Of a stretch of DNA of 64,000 bases, positions 25,835 to 34,170 are shown piece after piece. The stretch is from Candidatus Poribacteria bacterium (GTDB lineage: Bacteria > Poribacteria > WGA-4E > WGA-3G), in the NCBI GenBank assembly GCA_028820845.1, contig JAPPII010000022.1, positions 87,663 to 151,662 on the forward strand, read 5' to 3'. Made by a program: the position numbers and the translations under genes. Every line of letters begins with the position of its first letter. Position 1 is the first letter of the stretch. Under the pieces are notes generated by a model. The model worked only from the letters and a program-made list of their open reading frames with translations. It was not told where the DNA came from and ran no database searches.

Positions 25835-25866
25835 GAAAATCAAGACTTGTTAAAAACTTGATTTTC
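25835..25866. promoter_or_regulatory. Inverted repeat over the helicase promoter -35 region
   Basis: GAAAATCAAG and CTTGATTTTC form a perfect ten-pair inverted repeat with a 12-base loop. The right arm contains the -35 box of the downstream promoter. It could be an operator or an upstream terminator for the divergent side. Confidence 0.5.
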
Positions 25867-25885
25867 TGCTGGATTTTGCTATAAT
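25858..25885 (+). promoter_or_regulatory. Extended -10 promoter for the helicase/DUF790 unit
   Basis: TTGATT (25858-25863), a 16-base spacer ending in TGC, and TATAAT (25880-25885). Confidence 0.65.
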
Positions 25886-25938
25886 AGAAATGTTGATAAA
25901 TGCTGAAATACTTCAACTCAAAACCTTAAGAAAATTTT

Positions 25939-27327
25939 ATGTCTGCACCAGTAAAAATCAACTTCGACAAAGGCACCCTCATCCTTCAGGATGTTCCGAA
26001 GGATATCCAATTACATCTGCCTGACCTCCGATGGGACGAGCGGACACTCACCTTCCGAGCACCCGCGTATCGCTATCGACATATCGTTTCCCAATTGCGC
26101 GCACACAATATCCCCTATCAAGACACAGCACGACAGTTCACAGTCGAACCCTTCACGTTCCAAAAAGAGATGACACCGTACCCTTACCAGACCGAAGCCG
26201 TTGATGCATGGCACGCCAACGGCAAACGCGGTGTGATCAGTCTACCGACAGGCGCAGGAAAAACCTTCATTGCAATCCTGCTCATCGCCGATACACAACG
26301 TCCCACACTCGTGCATGTTCCGACAATCGACCTGATGCACCAATGGTATACTGTCTTGAAAGAGCATTTCGGACAAGAGGTAGGACTTTACGGCGGCGGC
26401 GAACATGAATTGCGGGATCTCACTGTGACGACCTATCAATCCGCTGTCATGCACGCCCCTCACTACGGAAATCGATTCGGTTTCGCCATTTTCGACGAAT
26501 GCCATCATCTCCCCGGAGACCAGTATCAATACGCCGCAATCAGCAGCATCGCTCCCTTTCGGTTGGGATTGACAGCCACGCCCGAACGCGTTGATGGGAA
26601 AGAGAGTCGGCTCTACGCACTCCTCGGCGAGTGCTGCTATGAAGCAAAGGTGCAGGAACTTTCCGGGAAGACGCTTTCTGAGTACCGCGTTGTGACTATA
26701 GCAGTCGAGATGGAAGACACAGAACGCGTCCAATACGAGGAAGCGCGCCGCACCTACTTAGGCTTTCTCAAACGGTTGAAAATCAATATGGGTACCCCGC
26801 GCGGATGGCATACCTTTCTCTGGAGAGCCTCGCAAACCGATGAAGGACGCGCTGCTTTCAAGGCATACCTCACCCAAAAGCAGCTCAGTTTTGCCTCTAC
26901 CACGAAACAGGAATGGGTCTGGAAACTGATTCAGAGACACCGCGGTGATCGGATTCTCATCTTTACACAGGATAACGACACAGCCTACCAACTCGGCACG
27001 CGTTTCTTTCTACCAGTCCTCACACATCAGACAAAACTCAAAGAACGGAACGCCTTTTTAAACGGATTTCGAGATGGCACCTATTCCATCTTGGTCACCT
27101 CGAAAGTGCTGAACGAGGGTGTAGATGTCCCAGAAGCGAATGTCGCTATCATCGTTTCAGGGAGCGGGAGCGTACGGGAACACGTACAGCGGTTAGGACG
27201 TATCCTCCGCAAACGCGAGGGCAAACAGGCAGTGCTTTACGAACTCATCTCCAAACAGACAGGCGAACATTTTGTCAACAAACGGCGGAGACAACACCAC
27301 GCCTATCAAGGTAGGGCGGGTTTGTAA
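25939..27327 (+). CDS. XPB-like superfamily 2 DNA helicase
   Basis: The 462-residue product starts with a small damage-recognition-like domain (residues 5-70), then a helicase core. Motif I is LPTGAGKTF at 102-110, motif II is DECHH, motif III GLTATPERVD, and motif VI EHVQRLGRILRKREG. The order matches XPB/Rad25-type helicases used in nucleotide excision repair in archaea and eukaryotes. The next gene is a DUF790/Bax1-like protein, the known nuclease partner of archaeal XPB. The last codons (GRAGL, stop) lie in a palindromic repeat, so the original C-terminus may have been replaced. No ribosome site is obvious. Confidence 0.9.
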   Translation: MSAPVKINFDKGTLILQDVPKDIQLHLPDLRWDERTLTFRAPAYRYRHIVSQLRAHNIPYQDTARQFTVEPFTFQKEMTPYPYQTEAVDAWHANGKRGVISLPTGAGKTFIAILLIADTQRPTLVHVPTIDLMHQWYTVLKEHFGQEVGLYGGGEHELRDLTVTTYQSAVMHAPHYGNRFGFAIFDECHHLPGDQYQYAAISSIAPFRLGLTATPERVDGKESRLYALLGECCYEAKVQELSGKTLSEYRVVTIAVEMEDTERVQYEEARRTYLGFLKRLKINMGTPRGWHTFLWRASQTDEGRAAFKAYLTQKQLSFASTTKQEWVWKLIQRHRGDRILIFTQDNDTAYQLGTRFFLPVLTHQTKLKERNAFLNGFRDGTYSILVTSKVLNEGVDVPEANVAIIVSGSGSVREHVQRLGRILRKREGKQAVLYELISKQTGEHFVNKRRRQHHAYQGRAGL

Positions 27328-27338
27328 CCCCGACCTTT
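27311..27338. repeat. Palindromic repeat containing the helicase stop codon
   Basis: GTAGGGCGGGTTTGTAACCC continuing into CGACC is a variant of the GGTGCGGTT-n-AACCGCACC family. The TAA of the helicase is the loop-side TAA of this repeat. Confidence 0.5.
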
Positions 27339-27362
27339 CTTAGCATCTATTTCTAAAATACC

Positions 27363-28601
27363 ATGCTTACTAAAGATCTCCTTCAGTATAAAATTAAAAA
27401 GGGGCAAATCCTCCCACAGTTCGTGAACCCAGCCGATGACCAGTTATTGGCAATCGCTGAGCAACTAATCGCCGTTTTTGAGGACTCGCCAGACACACAA
27501 CGCGCAACGCTTTTAGAAGCGAGCAAACACGTTATTGATAGCACACCGGGGCCGCCGATAGTCAAGCGCGGACTCGAAAAACTCTTGTTAGACCGAACCG
27601 AATTTAACACTGCCCCCAACGAAGAACTCATCGCATTCCGCCAAAAACTTTTCACAGAGACGAGTCGCCTGCTTGCACAAGAGCAGTTTACGGATTATGC
27701 CGATTATCAGCACAAAGTAACACAGATAACAGCAGGCGAATTGCCGCCAGAGATCGGTCCTACGGGAGCAGGTGAACTCGCAACCAAACTCTACGTAGAC
27801 TTACCAAACCATCAGCCCGTTCTCACTTTCAAAACCCTCTCTGCTGAGCGATTGCTGCACCGCTACAACGCCGCACAGGTCCAAGGACTCCTCCTTCATT
27901 GTAATGCCCTGACCCTAAAACTCGCCGATTCCATGACAGCCGAACTCCGTCAACTATTCAAATACCTCAGATTTAACCAACTTCTCTCTACAATTAGGAA
28001 AGAGGGTGAGTTGTATCAAATTACAGTCGATGGTCCGCTGAACCTCTTTTACAAAACAAAGCGGTACGGCATGAATCTGGCGAACTTTTTCCTTGCCGTA
28101 TTGCATCAACCCAAATGGGAACTCACTGCAGATGTCCAATTTCGGAACAGACAACGTTCTCGGTTGTTGCTTGATGAATCGTGTGGTATCCAACCGATTT
28201 CGCAGCAGTTTCTCGCTTATATCCCTGAAGACATTCAACTCTTTCAGGCAATGCTCCGCAATAAGACGGAAGACTGGCAGATCCGCCCGGGAAGCCAATT
28301 CCTCCCATTAGTAGGTGATTTCTACTGCTTTCCTGACTATCAACTCGTTCACAAGAGCGGGGTCGAGACGGCTATTGAGCTCTTCCATCCGTGGCATCAG
28401 GGACATCTCATTGCAAGACTCAACACGCTTGTTGACCAAAAGGAGGTCTCCCTCATCCTGGGGGTCTCAAAAGAGTTGGAGAAAAAGCCGCTGATTGCGG
28501 AGGCACTCGCAGCATCTACGTATTTCTCGGAGTTCGGCTTCACATTCCGAGATGTGCCAACTATGCGTGCCTTGCTCCCAATCCTAAATTCACTCGTGTA
28601 G
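27363..28601 (+). CDS. DUF790/Bax1-like nuclease, partner of XPB helicase
   Basis: The 412-residue product has the DUF790 layout: N-terminal MLTKDLLQYKIKKGQILPQFV, a central block VLTFKTLSAERLLHRYNAAQVQGLLLHC, and a C-terminal nuclease-like domain with VGDFYCFPDYQLVH and VETAIELFHPWH. In archaea the family is Bax1, a structure-specific endonuclease that binds XPB. Here the gene follows the helicase by 35 bases, reproducing that pair in a bacterium. Together they probably cut and unwind damaged or branched DNA. The family is recognised from motif order; catalytic residues were not proven. Confidence 0.85.
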   Translation: MLTKDLLQYKIKKGQILPQFVNPADDQLLAIAEQLIAVFEDSPDTQRATLLEASKHVIDSTPGPPIVKRGLEKLLLDRTEFNTAPNEELIAFRQKLFTETSRLLAQEQFTDYADYQHKVTQITAGELPPEIGPTGAGELATKLYVDLPNHQPVLTFKTLSAERLLHRYNAAQVQGLLLHCNALTLKLADSMTAELRQLFKYLRFNQLLSTIRKEGELYQITVDGPLNLFYKTKRYGMNLANFFLAVLHQPKWELTADVQFRNRQRSRLLLDESCGIQPISQQFLAYIPEDIQLFQAMLRNKTEDWQIRPGSQFLPLVGDFYCFPDYQLVHKSGVETAIELFHPWHQGHLIARLNTLVDQKEVSLILGVSKELEKKPLIAEALAASTYFSEFGFTFRDVPTMRALLPILNSLV

Positions 28602-28717
28602 TCGAACAGGACGCACTGCCTAAAAATTGTGACATTCAGGCACTTTTATGTTATTCTCAAAAGAAAAAATTCTGAAATCCGCATCACCGCAAAATCCTTT
28701 TTGAAAAGGAACGCCTT

Positions 28718-29650
28718 ATGGAAACTGAATCCATCCAACGTCTACTTTGTACTACCATCGAAGGTGCAAAGAGAGGGGTCAATAGCATCGCTTTCAGTCC
28801 TAACGGTACAACACTTGCAAGTGACAATGCCAATACGATCCAACTCTCAGATACTGCCACAGGGAGGAAAAAAAAGATGTTCTGGGTCGATATAGGAGAG
28901 AATATCACAGCGGATGTCAGTAGCGTTGCTTTTAGTCCCGACGGACGGCTGCTTGCGGGAGGGATTCACGAACCCGAAACCATCTGCCTTTGGGATGTGA
29001 ATACGGGTGAACAACGCAAGACAATGCGGGAAAATGCGACTGGTGCTTCACATTGGGTCAATGCTGTCGCGTTCAGTGTTGATGGCAAAATAATCGCCAG
29101 TGGAAGTGAGGACAGCAATCTCTATCTCTGGGATGTACGGACAGGTAAAAGACTGAAAGCATTTGCAGAAGATGCAGAGAAGGTCTTCAGCGTTGTATTC
29201 AGTCCCAATGGAGAAACGTTAGCCAGCGGGAATAGTGGGAATGCCATCGACTTGTGGAATACTGCTACAGGCGAGAAACTGAAGACACTCACTGGGCATA
29301 CCCATTGGGTTTTTAGTGTTGCTTTCAGTCCTGATGGACGAACAGTCGCAAGTGGGGGTCGTGATAAAACCCTCCGCCTTTGGGATGTCGCTATCGGTGA
29401 ACAACGCAGAACTTTCACTGGACATACGGGAGTTATTTTTACTGTTGCCTTCAGTCCCGATGGATTAACCCTCGCAAGTGGGGGTGAAGATCAAATAATC
29501 CGTCTCTGGGATACAGGCACAGGTGAACAACATACGACAATCAAAGGGCATACAGCATCTATCAAAAGTGTTGCTTTCAGCCCGGATGGAACAATACTCG
29601 CAAGTGGTAGTAGAGACGGCACAGTCCGCTTGTGGGACCTAAAAAAATGA
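28718..29650 (+). CDS. WD40-repeat protein (one seven-bladed propeller)
   Basis: The 310-residue product consists of seven WD40 units with the pattern VxSVAFSPDGxTLASGSxDxTIRLWD. That is enough for a single closed beta-propeller and nothing else. No signal peptide is present, so it is likely a cytoplasmic protein-protein interaction platform. An AAGGA site about eight bases before the ATG supports the start. The stop overlaps the next gene as ATGA, so production is coupled to the serine hydrolase. The last units are more alike than the first two, which have diverged. Confidence 0.92.
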   Translation: METESIQRLLCTTIEGAKRGVNSIAFSPNGTTLASDNANTIQLSDTATGRKKKMFWVDIGENITADVSSVAFSPDGRLLAGGIHEPETICLWDVNTGEQRKTMRENATGASHWVNAVAFSVDGKIIASGSEDSNLYLWDVRTGKRLKAFAEDAEKVFSVVFSPNGETLASGNSGNAIDLWNTATGEKLKTLTGHTHWVFSVAFSPDGRTVASGGRDKTLRLWDVAIGEQRRTFTGHTGVIFTVAFSPDGLTLASGGEDQIIRLWDTGTGEQHTTIKGHTASIKSVAFSPDGTILASGSRDGTVRLWDLKK

Positions 29651-30903
29651 ACACAACGGAATTAAATCCGAATCTAACCGCAGCACCACAAGAAGTAGGA
29701 CTATCAGCAAAACGGCTTGCGTGTGTCTCTACAACTACACAGAAGTTCATCAACGAAGAGCGACTCGCTGGTGCGGTCACAGTCGTGGCGCGACGCGGTA
29801 AAATAGCACACTTTGAAACACAGGGCATGATGGACATTGAATCGGCTAAACCGATGCAAAAGGATACCATCTTCCGCATCTATTCAATGACCAAACCAAT
29901 TGCTGCCGTGGCAATAATGATGCTCTATGAGGACGGAAAACTACAACTGGATGCCCCAGCTTCGGTCTATATACCCGAATTAGGAGGATTAAAGGTTACC
30001 AAGGATCCTGATGCTGAGACACTCGGACTCGTTGAAGTGGACCGGGAAATGGCAGTTCTCGACCTGATGCGGCATACTGCCGGACTGCCCGGTGCTGCTC
30101 GATATATGGCTGGAAAAACGGCAATTGATGAACGTTACCGAGAAGTCGGTCTGCACCGTTTACATGTCTGCAATCTACAAGAGATGGTTGAGAGGCTCGG
30201 TAAGATCCCGTTGTTGTATCAACCCGGATCGAAATGGCACTATAGTATCGCTGCAGATGTTTTGGGTAGACTCGTTGAGGTAATTTCCGGTCAGTCTTTC
30301 GATGTGTTCTTAGCTGAACGGATCTTTCAACCGTTGGGTATGGTGGATACTGGATTCTACGTTCCGTCAGAGAAGATCGACCAGTTCGCTGGGATGTACG
30401 GTCCAAAACCCGGGGGAGGCTTGCAGGCTGTTGATGCACCAGAAGGTGGAACCGGTCATATCTCCGAAACCAGTTTTAAACGGAACCCGAAATTCTTATC
30501 CGCCGGTGGCGGTTTGGTCTCTACCGCTGCCGATTTTTCCAAGTTTTGCCTGATGCTCTCATGCAAAGGTGCGCTCGACAGAAAACGACTGATGAAAGCC
30601 GAGTCTGTTGAATTGATGACCTCCAATCATCTACCGGAGCATTTGATACCGCTCGACAAAAAACCTGAAGCACGTTATGCAGGACTCGGTTTCGGATTGG
30701 GTGTCTCGGTTCGAGTACAACAGACCGATTGGATACCTGCCTCTCAAATTCGTGAATACGGATGGATTGGTGGTGCAAGCACCGAATTCTGGATTTCACC
30801 GCGAGATGAATTAGTAGCAATCACGCTCGCGCAGCACCTCCCTTTTTCAGAGCTGAGCGAAAAAATTAAACCACTCGTCTACGGTGCAATTTTGAAAGAA
30901 TAA
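29647..30903 (+). CDS. Beta-lactamase-family serine hydrolase (class C/esterase type)
   Basis: The 418-residue product belongs to the class C beta-lactamase/penicillin-binding fold. The nucleophile motif S-x-x-K is S-M-T-K in FRIYSMTKPIAAVA, and the second motif is Tyr in WHYSIAADVLGRLVE. A late HIS...GGGLVSTAADFSKFCLML is typical of esterase or peptidase members. There is no signal peptide, so cell-wall work is unlikely; hydrolysis of a cytoplasmic ester or amide is more plausible. The start at 29647 is set by the ATGA overlap with the WD40 gene. Confidence 0.9.
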   Translation: MNTTELNPNLTAAPQEVGLSAKRLACVSTTTQKFINEERLAGAVTVVARRGKIAHFETQGMMDIESAKPMQKDTIFRIYSMTKPIAAVAIMMLYEDGKLQLDAPASVYIPELGGLKVTKDPDAETLGLVEVDREMAVLDLMRHTAGLPGAARYMAGKTAIDERYREVGLHRLHVCNLQEMVERLGKIPLLYQPGSKWHYSIAADVLGRLVEVISGQSFDVFLAERIFQPLGMVDTGFYVPSEKIDQFAGMYGPKPGGGLQAVDAPEGGTGHISETSFKRNPKFLSAGGGLVSTAADFSKFCLMLSCKGALDRKRLMKAESVELMTSNHLPEHLIPLDKKPEARYAGLGFGLGVSVRVQQTDWIPASQIREYGWIGGASTEFWISPRDELVAITLAQHLPFSELSEKIKPLVYGAILKE

Positions 30904-31095
30904 TTCTCAGTAACTTTTTTAACTAATACCAATTCTAATTGATAATTCCTCTTAAAAGGTTGACTATTTTTCAGCGATGCTCGGTGCGGTTAGAAACCGC
31001 ACCTACCGGGTGTGGTGTGAGTGGGTTCGGTTAATGCGAGATAAACTTTTAGAAATGGTATAACAACTGGCACCTAATAACCTATAACCACTAAA
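30904..31095. repeat. Intergenic palindrome and heptad array
   Basis: GGTGCGGTT-AGA-AACCGCACC lies at 30983-31003. Three heptads (CTAATAA, CCTATAA, CCACTAA) at 31074-31094 end one base before the next ATG. Confidence 0.65.
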
Positions 31096-32553
31096 ATGAT
31101 TATCAAAAATACGCCAGAGCATATAAGCACGGATCAGATCGTGCTGTTCCCATTTGATGACTATAGTCTTCCATTCCAACACGGTGTCCGTTTACAACTT
31201 GTGCCTTATAGAGCCGGTGTCGATCAGACGCAGATTGTGGTCCATCCTGGTCCGCCTGGGACCCCGGACTGTTCCCGTGTTATCTATTACGGGTCTGTCC
31301 ATTGTGTCGGCGACGAATTCTGGATGTGGTATCTCGGACAAGGTGAGGATGATCATTGGCATCATCGGGTCTGTTTCGCAAAAAGTCGAGATGGATACAA
31401 CTGGGAAAAGCCAGAACTTGGACTCGTAGAATACAACGGCTCTACCCGAAACAATCTCGTTGATATTCAAGGTGGACAATATCATATTCAGGCATGTGTC
31501 GTGTATTATGAACCCGATGACCCGGATCCTACACGTCGGTTCAAAGCCATCATTGAGACCTCCAAGTATACCCCAAAATTCGCAGCCATGTTTAGTGAGG
31601 ATGGACTCCAATGGCACGAAGCCGAACGGCATCCGAATCCACCCTCCTGTGAGATGTCTGGTATTACGAAGTTCAACGGTTGCTATTACCTAAGTGCCCA
31701 CGGCGGCAGTCATACAGGTCCAACACGGCAGATGGTAGTATATACTTCTTACGATTTTGAACATTGGATGGAAGCCTCGTGCTTAGGTTTCAGGCGTGGT
31801 AATATCCCACCACGATCTATAGTATACGGTGCGCACCAAGGTGAGCAGGTCCATCTCGGTGCAGCCCTCTGGAACCGTGGGAATGTAATCCTCGGTCTCT
31901 ACGGACAGTGGCACGGACCTGAAAATAACGATCGTCGGCACGTGACGATGGACCTCGGCTTAGTTGTCAGCAACGATGCACTCCACTATCGGGAACCAAT
32001 TCCCGATTTTCAGATGGTAGAAGCAGCAGAGGACGACTTTGAGCATCTACCGACACCGATGAATTTCAAACACGCCGCACTTATGCAAGGACAAGGTTTT
32101 GAGAACATCGGCGACGAGACGCTCTTCTGGTATGCTCCTTGGCCAGAGCAGCTTAGCAACGGGGTCAGGATTGCGACGTGGAAACGTGATCAACTCGGTT
32201 ATCTTCAGGCAGCAGAAATGACACGAAAAACGGCACAGCCACGACACGTAATTTCAGCACCTATTGACCTTGAAGGGCAACCTTGCACAGTAGCACTGAA
32301 TGTTGAAGGTTTGTCGGAGCACGCACAGGTTACAGTTGACATCCTGAATGAACGTTTCCAACCCCTTGAAGGGTATTCCGGGGAAGACTGTCTCCCCCTC
32401 ACCTCAGGATTTCAGCAAATGATAAAGTGGAAACGGAGATCGCGTGTTGAACATCAAGTCGATGCAATCCGAATCCGGCTCAATTACACCGGAATTCGTC
32501 CAGAGGACCCGAAGGTCTACGCCATTTACGTGAAAAAAGCACGGATATCTTGA
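31096..32553 (+). CDS. Glycoside hydrolase-like beta-propeller protein (GH32/GH43-like)
   Basis: The 485-residue product resembles the five-bladed propeller glycosidases in its repeated strand pattern (VHCVGDEFWMWYLG, VCFAKSRDGYNWEKPELGLVEYNG, AAMFSEDGLQWHEAE, LGLVVSNDALHYREP). A C-terminal beta-sandwich starts near residue 390 (HVISAPIDLEGQPCTVALNVEG). Phrases such as SRDGYNWEKP are common in GH32/43/68-type sequences. No signal peptide is present, and catalytic acids could not be assigned with certainty, so enzymatic activity is probable but unproven. No ribosome site is seen; the start abuts a heptad array. Confidence 0.65.
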   Translation: MIIKNTPEHISTDQIVLFPFDDYSLPFQHGVRLQLVPYRAGVDQTQIVVHPGPPGTPDCSRVIYYGSVHCVGDEFWMWYLGQGEDDHWHHRVCFAKSRDGYNWEKPELGLVEYNGSTRNNLVDIQGGQYHIQACVVYYEPDDPDPTRRFKAIIETSKYTPKFAAMFSEDGLQWHEAERHPNPPSCEMSGITKFNGCYYLSAHGGSHTGPTRQMVVYTSYDFEHWMEASCLGFRRGNIPPRSIVYGAHQGEQVHLGAALWNRGNVILGLYGQWHGPENNDRRHVTMDLGLVVSNDALHYREPIPDFQMVEAAEDDFEHLPTPMNFKHAALMQGQGFENIGDETLFWYAPWPEQLSNGVRIATWKRDQLGYLQAAEMTRKTAQPRHVISAPIDLEGQPCTVALNVEGLSEHAQVTVDILNERFQPLEGYSGEDCLPLTSGFQQMIKWKRRSRVEHQVDAIRIRLNYTGIRPEDPKVYAIYVKKARIS

Positions 32554-32578
32554 TTTCAATCTCAATTTCTGCTAAAAT
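32550..32578 (+). promoter_or_regulatory. Promoter for the TPR lipoprotein gene
   Basis: TTGATT (32550-32555) overlaps the upstream stop codon. A 17-base spacer ends in TGC and TAAAAT lies at 32573-32578, an extended -10 arrangement. Confidence 0.55.
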
Positions 32579-32605
32579 GTAATGGAGACATGGGAGGGAA
32601 AAATC

Positions 32606-33154
32606 ATGCTTTTTCTATACAGATTAGACAAACTGCGCTCCGAAGTGCTACTATCAGTCATAGGGTTGATACTTTGCCTAACGGCGTGCGGTCCGAAACC
32701 CATTCCCTATTCACAAAACACAGAGGGTTCTGAACCCAGCGAAGTCGCTGTCGCACACTACAATTGGGGAATGGCTTATGCTGATCAAGGCAATTTGGCA
32801 CAAGCTATTACTGAACTCACGTTGGCGATTCGGAACGAACCGGGGTGGGTAATGCCGTTTTTCACGTTGGGTGTTATCTATGGAAACCAAGGTGAACTTG
32901 ATAGAGCAATTCAAGCCTGGGAGCGAGCCACGCAACTGGATGCTGATTTCGCAAAAGCGCATTACAATCTTGCTGTTGCCTATTCACATAAGGCAGAGAA
33001 AACACTCTCAATCGCTGCCTTGCGTGAGGCGATTCGAGTAGACGAAGCAGCACTTGCCGCTGCGAAAACGGAACCCGCATTCGATCTCATTCGGAACACA
33101 CCGGAATTCCAAGAATTAGAGCGATCGGCTGAAGAAAAGGATTCGCAAGACTGA
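32606..33154 (+). CDS. TPR-repeat lipoprotein
   Basis: The 182-residue product has a lipoprotein signal ending L-C-L-T-A-C near residue 26, so the Cys should be lipidated and the protein membrane-tethered. Three TPR units follow (YNWGMAYADQGNLAQAITELTLAI, FTLGVIYGNQGELDRAIQAWERA, YNLAVAYSHKAEKTLSIAALREAI). The ATG at 32606 has GGGAGG upstream; an earlier ATG at 32582 would put charged residues before the signal. The gene is 18 bases from the APH-family kinase and likely co-transcribed. The partner is unknown. Confidence 0.85.
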   Translation: MLFLYRLDKLRSEVLLSVIGLILCLTACGPKPIPYSQNTEGSEPSEVAVAHYNWGMAYADQGNLAQAITELTLAIRNEPGWVMPFFTLGVIYGNQGELDRAIQAWERATQLDADFAKAHYNLAVAYSHKAEKTLSIAALREAIRVDEAALAAAKTEPAFDLIRNTPEFQELERSAEEKDSQD

Positions 33155-33172
33155 CACCGCACCGGTCAAGAT

Positions 33173-34102
33173 ATGGCACGTTACACAACCCTTTCATCTT
33201 CAGAACTCGCACACATCGTAGCGCAATACCCGATCGGTACACCACTGAAACTTGAGGAAATGCTCGGTGGGTTCGGCAACAGCAACTTCAAATTGACAAC
33301 TACAGCAGGTGAGTTCCTGTTGAAAATTTGCGATGAAAAAGATCCAGCAGAACTCCAGATGCAAATCTCCTTGTTGCAGCATCTCTGTGAACACGCATAT
33401 CCAACAGTCTATCCGATTCTGACAAAAGACCTGAGACCCCTCACGCACGAGACAGTTGGCAGCGTGATGCTCTACCCATTCCTACAAGGCGAGCAACCCC
33501 AATCTTCGCCGGCTACCCTTGAGCAGATAGGTGAAGCACTGGCAAAATTGCACCGCATCCCCCCAATTGATGGACTCCCGCGCTTCCCTATGGGCATCTC
33601 ACAGATGGTTCCCTTTTTCAAGGAAGTTCAAGGTACACAGTTTGCGACACATCCATTTGTTGAATTGCTGAAATCGCAGTTAGAGTCCATGAAACCTCAA
33701 CTCAATGCGTCGCTTCCAATGGGGCTTCTACACGGTGACCTTTTTTTGGATAACACGCTCTTCAATGAAGATCAGATGGTAGCGATCCTTGACTTTGAAG
33801 AAGGGTGTTATGATGTGCTCCTAATTGATGTCGGGATGACTATCATTGGGTGTTGTTACACGCCGGAGCATGCGTTGAATCTTAAGGCGGCACACCGATT
33901 TTTAGACGCTTACAATGCTGTGCGTCCGTTGACAGAACGTGAATGGAAGCATCTGGACTGCTTCGTTCATTATGCCGCCCTCTCTATAGCGTTCTGGCGA
34001 TTTAGACAATTTAATATCCGCCGACCGGATGCACACCGCGCCGATACATATCAGGAGATGCTAACGCGCAGCGAACAGTGGATGATAGCAAATAGCAGAT
34101 AG
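33173..34102 (+). CDS. APH-family phosphotransferase, homoserine kinase type II-like
   Basis: The 309-residue product is a choline/aminoglycoside kinase fold. A Gly-rich start LGGFGNSNFKLTTTAGEFLLKI includes the ATP Lys. The catalytic loop is LLHGDLFLDNTLF and the metal site AILDFEEGCYDVLLIDVG. The N-terminal pattern GNSN-Y/F resembles ThrB2-type homoserine kinases, but no threonine pathway genes adjoin, so antibiotic, sugar or amino-alcohol substrates remain possible. Its last codons and stop fall inside a heptad array. Confidence 0.85.
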   Translation: MARYTTLSSSELAHIVAQYPIGTPLKLEEMLGGFGNSNFKLTTTAGEFLLKICDEKDPAELQMQISLLQHLCEHAYPTVYPILTKDLRPLTHETVGSVMLYPFLQGEQPQSSPATLEQIGEALAKLHRIPPIDGLPRFPMGISQMVPFFKEVQGTQFATHPFVELLKSQLESMKPQLNASLPMGLLHGDLFLDNTLFNEDQMVAILDFEEGCYDVLLIDVGMTIIGCCYTPEHALNLKAAHRFLDAYNAVRPLTEREWKHLDCFVHYAALSIAFWRFRQFNIRRPDAHRADTYQEMLTRSEQWMIANSR

Positions 34103-34170
34103 CGGATAGCGAAGAGGACGTTTGGTCACGCTGCGCGTCTTTGCTAATTGCTAAAAGCCAATAGCCAATA
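34085..34170. repeat. Inverted pair of heptad arrays between kinase and ABC-F genes
   Basis: ATAGCAA, ATAGCAG, ATAGCGG, ATAGCGA (34085-34112) contains the kinase TAG stop. After a core of 30 bases, GCTAATT, GCTAAAA, GCCAATA, GCCAATA (34143-34170) runs in the opposite sense, and its last A is the A of the next ATG. Confidence 0.7.

Noticed and set aside
25939..28601. Anti-phage defence system made of helicase and nuclease
   Set aside because: The pair fits the XPB-Bax1 repair partners better, and no methylase, sensor or other defence gene adjoins.
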